A stretch of 64,000 bases of DNA from NCBI GenBank assembly GCA_037952775.1, contig JBANAY010000003.1, positions 31,496,001 through 31,560,000 of the forward strand, in the 5' to 3' direction. The stretch's first letter is position 1. Each line of letters opens with the position of its first letter. The stretch comes from Clonostachys chloroleuca. Taxonomy: Eukaryota > Ascomycota > Sordariomycetes > Hypocreales > Bionectriaceae. Of the stretch, positions 59,901 to 64,000 are shown in pieces. The position numbers and the translations under genes are program-made. The notes under the pieces were generated by a model. That model was not told the DNA's origin, did no database searches, and worked only from the letters and a program-made list of their open reading frames with translations.

Positions 59901-60542
59901 GATGATGTGATCGCGCCGGCTATCCGCCAGATCTTGGACCTGGGGATGCCTGATGATGTTTTCAACCTGTCAGACAGGGACCTGGAGGCTGAAAATACCG
60001 TAACCCTCCCTCGTCCTCGAATGAGAGTTGACGACCATAGCTTTGAGGCAGCTATTCCCCAGGCAGAGATCGAATCCAGCGCGCCGTATCAGCCGTTCCA
60101 TACAGATAGGCGTGTTGCTCTCTGCGAATACACTCGTCAAGGTGACTCGGGTGGCATGGACTCATTGGTGGCAGACCTTGAAAACGTCGAGATTACAGAG
60201 AATTCTCCCCCAAAAAAGAAAAAGGGGAAGCTACAATCTGCACCCCCCAACAATCAAATCAAGAAGGCAGGTATTGCGTCTGCATGGGCCTTTGGGCAGG
60301 ATATTCCAGTCGTGAAGCTTGACTTGGGCATCCTGCCAATAACAGGCGACGATGGATTCGAAGGGCTAGACGACCAGGCTCTCCCTCCATCGGCGATGGA
60401 GCGTGTTATGGAGTATGGAGATCAGGAGCAAATTGTAGTCACGACAAGGAAGCGACGGACTGCTCGGCAAGGAGATGCAGAGGGGGACGGCTTCTTTGAA
60501 GATGATTGCGAGGTTCTCGATTTTGCTGACCAAAGAGTCTAA
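56941..60542 (+). CDS. Large beta-propeller-like (WD40/BCAS3-type) protein, 1114 aa
   Basis: Three exons: 56941-56947, 57082-57157 and 57281-60542. The first exon supplies only MP plus one base; the joined start is MPKKDKKHAKNHSGIAAAVT. A Ser/Pro-rich N-terminal 190 residues precedes strand-rich repeats: VVIAGFEGGLDIYAVSKKG, LFTASSKGDVQNVWDLLRIQ, and ARIVDVVWAEPHGESLAVLT followed by ERGTVHLLEMPF. The last pattern is like the RGTTHVF propeller blade of BCAS3/phosphoinositide-binding WD proteins of the autophagy machinery, so I suggest that group with moderate confidence. A long acidic C-terminus ends EDDCEVLDFADQRV. There is no signal peptide or membrane segment. Confidence 0.7.
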
Positions 60543-61094
60543 GGGCTGAACAGGCAGAGTTAACCCCGTCTATATTTAGCTGGCGTATCGTCCTACTTCG
60601 GGATCTTGTGTTTTACTGGCACTGTTATCGTGGTTCCTTTTCTGGGTCTCGGCTATTGGAAGGCGTTGTGCGAGTAATTTATACATGGATCGATGGCTAG
60701 CATCGAGATGAACACCCCTTACCCCACGACTTGGGAAAGTGTTACATAGCTTATTCTTCTTGGGTTGGTTTGTGATCTTTTGGATTGAAGACTCAGTAGG
60801 TAACTAAGTGGCAATACGCTCCTCTATCTATCCACCTATGTTTCCCCTGTGTGATTGTTTGGTCCTTGGATATGATACAAATCACAGTGAAATATATCAT
60901 CTAGAGATGCCAGATGTGGGATAATGGCTTAATTTTATGAATTAATTCGAAAGACATGGTGATGAATGAGTTTCACATGCCATGGCCAGCTTTGATATGT
61001 CGTTATCAGCCAAGGGCGGAAAAGGGCCTCAACTTGATGGCGGTGGTGCGATTCGTCCGCGATTCCCACCGGGAGCTCTTCTCATCCACCCCAT
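60543..61094. other. Convergent 3' regions
   Basis: 552 bases between the stop codons of the propeller gene and DPM2. AT-rich, no gene seen. Confidence 0.5.
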
Positions 61095-61567
61095 TTACGC
61101 CTTCTTCTTCGCGGCCGCCTTGGCCTTTGCTGCCTTCTTCCTGTTGCTGCGGATCATGACGACGCCGAGGAAGGAGCCCACGACAGCGGAACCGACGAGG
61201 AGGAGGATGACGGGGATGCGGATGGCCCAGACGCGGGGGAGGAAGAAGTTCTGGAGGATGTGGTCGTCATCGACGAACGGCTGCGGAAAAGGCTCGAGTT
61301 AGCTGGTCCCATCTTTGGTTTGTTCTCGCTGCACACGAAAAGCCAGTGTCGAGGCGGTGGAGGTGTGGGTGTAAACGAACCATCAGAAGCGTCCAGACGG
61401 TGTAGTAGAGAAAGATGACGGAGGCAGCCACGAGCATGGCGAGGCCGACGAGTCTGTCCAACTAATCGAGGGGGTGGGTGGTTTGTTAGCCATGGAGGGG
61501 CTTCGTCAACGGGGAGTGTGGGAGTGCCTGGTGTTCACAGGCGAAGGGCGGTAAGGGGAAATACCAT
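61095..61567 (-). CDS. dpm2: Dolichol-phosphate mannose synthase regulatory subunit DPM2
   Basis: Three exons: 61567-61565, 61461-61381 and 61280-61095, giving 89 residues. The first coding exon is just the ATG, immediately followed by GTATTT; splicing gives MLDRLVGLAMLVAASVIFLY, the expected DPM2 start. A second hydrophobic helix is RVWAIRIPVILLLVGSAVVG, followed by SFLGVVMIRSNRKKAAKAK and a basic Lys/Ala tail. The two-helix layout with the loop PFVDDDHILQNFFLP is diagnostic. DPM2 stabilises and locates the catalytic DPM1 subunit in the endoplasmic reticulum, which supplies mannose for N-glycans, O-mannose and GPI anchors. Confidence 0.93.
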
Positions 61568-62072
61568 TGTTGAGAGAGATGAAGAGCTGTAGAGACAGAG
61601 GGGAGGCGAATTGATGCGGGAGGAGAGGCGCGGTTTGCCCTGGGGTGGATTGCTGGGCAGAACTGGCAACGTAGTTTGAATGATGGTGATGCGATTCTCA
61701 GGGCCGGCCAGGGGTCAGCTCTACTTCATTAGCTGGCCAAAATTCGCGAGCAGCCGAACGCGACTCAGGGGACACAGACAGTGCAGGACAGGTGCGGGTC
61801 GTGTGTGGCGCGTGCTGTGGTGGGCCGCAATGTGGCTGGTAACAAGGCTTGCAAGGCATCTGTCACTTGGCCCGTGCTTTAACTTTTTTTCGTGGTTCTA
61901 CGCAACGCAACACCGTCTGGTGATGCGCCTCCTCTTCGCGACCAGCATCCCCTGTATCCAAGCCATCTATCACCCTTTTCGATCGGAGTGTCTTCCTTCA
62001 CGGCGCCGCGATAGAACGTTTAGAGGATCGAGTCCTTAGCATTTCGAAAGCAGATTCGAGGATTCAGCGACG
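61568..62072. other. Divergent promoter of DPM2 and CWC22
   Basis: 505 bases between two outward-pointing ATG codons. No clear motif seen. Confidence 0.5.
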
Positions 62073-64000
62073 ATGGCGTCGGCTGAGGTCGACATGCCCA
62101 GTCGCGGGCGGCGCGATGGCGGCGACTCGTACAGGCCGTCGGCCCCTCGAGCCCGAACACCCCCTCCGGTACGGACCGAAGAGGAGAAGCAAGCCGCGGC
62201 CAAGGCAGAGTACGAGAAGCTGCTGAACATGCGCTCCGGAGGCACCTACATCCCCCCGGCGCGACTGAGGGCGCTCCAGGCCCAGATCACGGACAAGACC
62301 AGCAAGGAGTACCAGCGCATGGCGTGGGAGGCGCTCAAGAAGAGCATCAACGGTCTCATCAACAAGGTCAACACGGCAAACATCAAGTTCATCGTGCCGG
62401 AGCTCTTTGGCGAGAACCTCATCCGCGGCCGGGGGCTGTTCTGCCGGTCCATTATGAAGGCGCAGGCGGCCAGTTTGCCCTTCACCCCCATCTACGCGGC
62501 CATGGCGGCCATTGTCAACACGAAGCTGCCCACGGTGGGCGAGCTTCTCATCAAGCGCCTGATCATGCAGTTCCGGAAGGGCTACAAGCGAAACGACAAG
62601 GCCGTGTGCTTGTCGTCGACGACCTTCTTGGCGCACTTGATCAATCAACAGGTCCAACACGAGATTCTGGCTGGCCAGATCCTTCTAACGCTCCTGAACA
62701 AACCGTCTGATGACAGTGTCGAGATTGCGGTTGGCTTTTGCCGCGAGGTCGGGCAGTACCTGGAGGAGATGCAAGCTTCGATCTCGATGGTCGTGTTTGA
62801 TCAGTTCCGAAATATCCTACACGAGGCCGATATCGACAAGCGAACGCAGTACATGATCGAGGTTCTTTTCCAGGTTCGCAAGGACAAGTTCAAGGACAAC
62901 CCGGCTATCAAGGAGGAGCTTGATCTGGTTGAGGAGGAAGACCAGATAACACACAACGTCGAACTTGATGGGCAAATCGATGTCCAGGACGGCCTTAATG
63001 TGTTCAAATTCGATCCCGATTGGGAGGAGCACGAGGAGGAGTATAAGAAGCTTAAGGCTGAGATCCTCGGCGAGGGTAGCGATGACGAAGACGACGAGGA
63101 CGACGAGGATGAAAGCTCTGAGGAAGAGGAGGAGGAGGAAGAGACTAAGGCTATGGAGATCAAGGACCAGACAAACGCCGACTTGGTGAACCTGAGGAGA
63201 ACAATCTACCTCACCATTATGTCCAGCGCCGACCCCGAAGAAGCCGTCCACAAGTTGATGAAGATCAACTTGCCTGCCGGCCAGGAGCCCGAGCTGCCCT
63301 CGATGATTGTCGAATGTTGTTCTCAGGAGAAGACGTACACCAAGTTCTTCGGTTTGATTGGGGAGCGTTTCGCCAAGATCAACCGCCTCTGGTGTGATCT
63401 ATTTGAGAAGGCATTTGCTACTTACTACGAGACTATCCATCGGTACGAGAACAACAAGCTGAGGAACATTGCTATGCTCTTTGGCCACATGTTTGCCGTG
63501 GATGCCCTTGGTTGGCACGCGCTGTCTGTTATTCACCTGAACGAGGATGAAACGACGTCCAGCAGCCGTATTTTCATCAAAATCCTCTTTCAGCACATTG
63601 CAGAGGAGACGGGCATGCCTAAGTTGAAAGCTAAGCTGACTGACGACATGGTACGACCTAATTTGGAGGGACTATTCCCCAGGGACAACCCGCGCAATAT
63701 CCGGTTCTCCATCAACTACTTCACCAGTATCGGCATGGGTCTTCTGACCGAAGAGTCCCGAGAGTACCTCCAGAACATGCCCAAGCCTGCCTTACCAGCA
63801 CCTGCGGCGAGGGATGACTCGGACTCTGATTCGGTATCAAGTTATTCATCGTACACAGGATCGTCTCGGTCGTCTCGCTCGCGCAGCCCTCGCAGAACTG
63901 GTGATCGTGGACGCTCGCTATCCCGCTCAACGCGAGGAGACAGACGATCCCGGTCCTACTCGGATTCTCGTTCTCGTTCTCGCTCGCGTTCAAGGTCATA
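62073..64000 (+). CDS. cwc22: Pre-mRNA-splicing factor CWC22, 3' partial
   Basis: ATG at 62073 opens MASAEVDMPSRGRRDGGD and the frame stays open to the window end (642 codons) without an intron. The MIF4G domain begins QRMAWEALKKSINGLINKVN and includes ENLIRGRGLFCRSIMKAQAA and MQASISMVVFDQFRNILHEA. An acidic hinge (EGSDDEDDEDDEDESSEEEE) separates it from the MA3 domain (LVNLRRTIYLTIMSSADPEE, then FGLIGERFAKINRLWCDLFE). An Arg-Ser-rich tail (SRSSRSRSPRRTGDRGRS) begins near 63830 and continues outside the window. CWC22 is an essential spliceosome protein that also guides eIF4A3 and the exon junction complex onto spliced mRNA. The C-terminal end is missing only because the window stops. Confidence 0.96.
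   Translation, partial: MASAEVDMPSRGRRDGGDSYRPSAPRARTPPPVRTEEEKQAAAKAEYEKLLNMRSGGTYIPPARLRALQAQITDKTSKEYQRMAWEALKKSINGLINKVNTANIKFIVPELFGENLIRGRGLFCRSIMKAQAASLPFTPIYAAMAAIVNTKLPTVGELLIKRLIMQFRKGYKRNDKAVCLSSTTFLAHLINQQVQHEILAGQILLTLLNKPSDDSVEIAVGFCREVGQYLEEMQASISMVVFDQFRNILHEADIDKRTQYMIEVLFQVRKDKFKDNPAIKEELDLVEEEDQITHNVELDGQIDVQDGLNVFKFDPDWEEHEEEYKKLKAEILGEGSDDEDDEDDEDESSEEEEEEEETKAMEIKDQTNADLVNLRRTIYLTIMSSADPEEAVHKLMKINLPAGQEPELPSMIVECCSQEKTYTKFFGLIGERFAKINRLWCDLFEKAFATYYETIHRYENNKLRNIAMLFGHMFAVDALGWHALSVIHLNEDETTSSSRIFIKILFQHIAEETGMPKLKAKLTDDMVRPNLEGLFPRDNPRNIRFSINYFTSIGMGLLTEESREYLQNMPKPALPAPAARDDSDSDSVSSYSSYTGSSRSSRSRSPRRTGDRGRSLSRSTRGDRRSRSYSDSRSRSRSRSRS

Overview
The window reads as nuclear DNA of a filamentous ascomycete, most likely a Sordariomycete and possibly Hypocreales. 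The grounds are short introns of about 53-150 bp with GTANGT-type donors and GCTAAC-like branch points, wide gene spacing, and a gene set typical of that group: PacC, Ku80, topoisomerase III, CWC22, DPM2, Pam18 and an NLR-like NACHT-ankyrin gene. No species can be named from sequence alone. I found no convincing tRNA, rRNA or CRISPR.

Layout. 0-3.7 kb: the 3' part of a NACHT-ankyrin NLR-like gene with near-identical ankyrin repeats and a frameshift, then an unknown 185-residue protein. 4.1-6.3 kb: pacC on the minus strand, the alkaline-pH regulator, with an upstream region holding twelve GCCAAG hexamers, some at exact 10-bp spacing. 9.6-10.7 kb: a STB3-like Sin3-binding protein gene (minus, frameshifted). 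14.3-16.7 kb: TOP3 (minus), divergent from a DUF1295 membrane reductase-like gene (17.4-18.6 kb). 18.8-22.3 kb: a HAD phosphatase of the 4-nitrophenylphosphatase type, a small conserved protein, and a DUF4149 membrane protein. 22.7-28.3 kb: Ku80, a Gfd2/YDR514C-like nuclease-fold protein, and TIM14/PAM18. 29-33.9 kb: a small secreted protein, a membrane-anchored alpha/beta-hydrolase peptidase with TAP-like C-terminus, and a DUF3602 protein with GRGGAGN repeats. 33.9-42.5 kb: a gene-poor stretch. 42.5-52.9 kb: a C2H2 zinc-finger protein, a multi-pass membrane protein, a bactofilin-like beta-helix protein, and a large ING-type PHD protein with two frameshifts. 56.9-64 kb: a 1114-residue beta-propeller-like protein, DPM2, and the 5' part of CWC22, which runs off the window.

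Most genes are unrelated housekeeping or regulatory genes and do not form an obvious cluster. Two themes stand out. First, a short non-autonomous transposon-like element (TIRs of about 28 bp) occurs twice, at 8.0 and 29.8 kb. Second, all four reading-frame breaks seen in otherwise intact genes can be repaired by adding one G or C to a G/C run, which suggests a shared technical or mutational cause rather than gene decay.

Gene models were built by hand from frame continuity and splice consensus. Where I state a protein length, the exon sum is divisible by three. Family assignments come from remembered family features, not from a database search.
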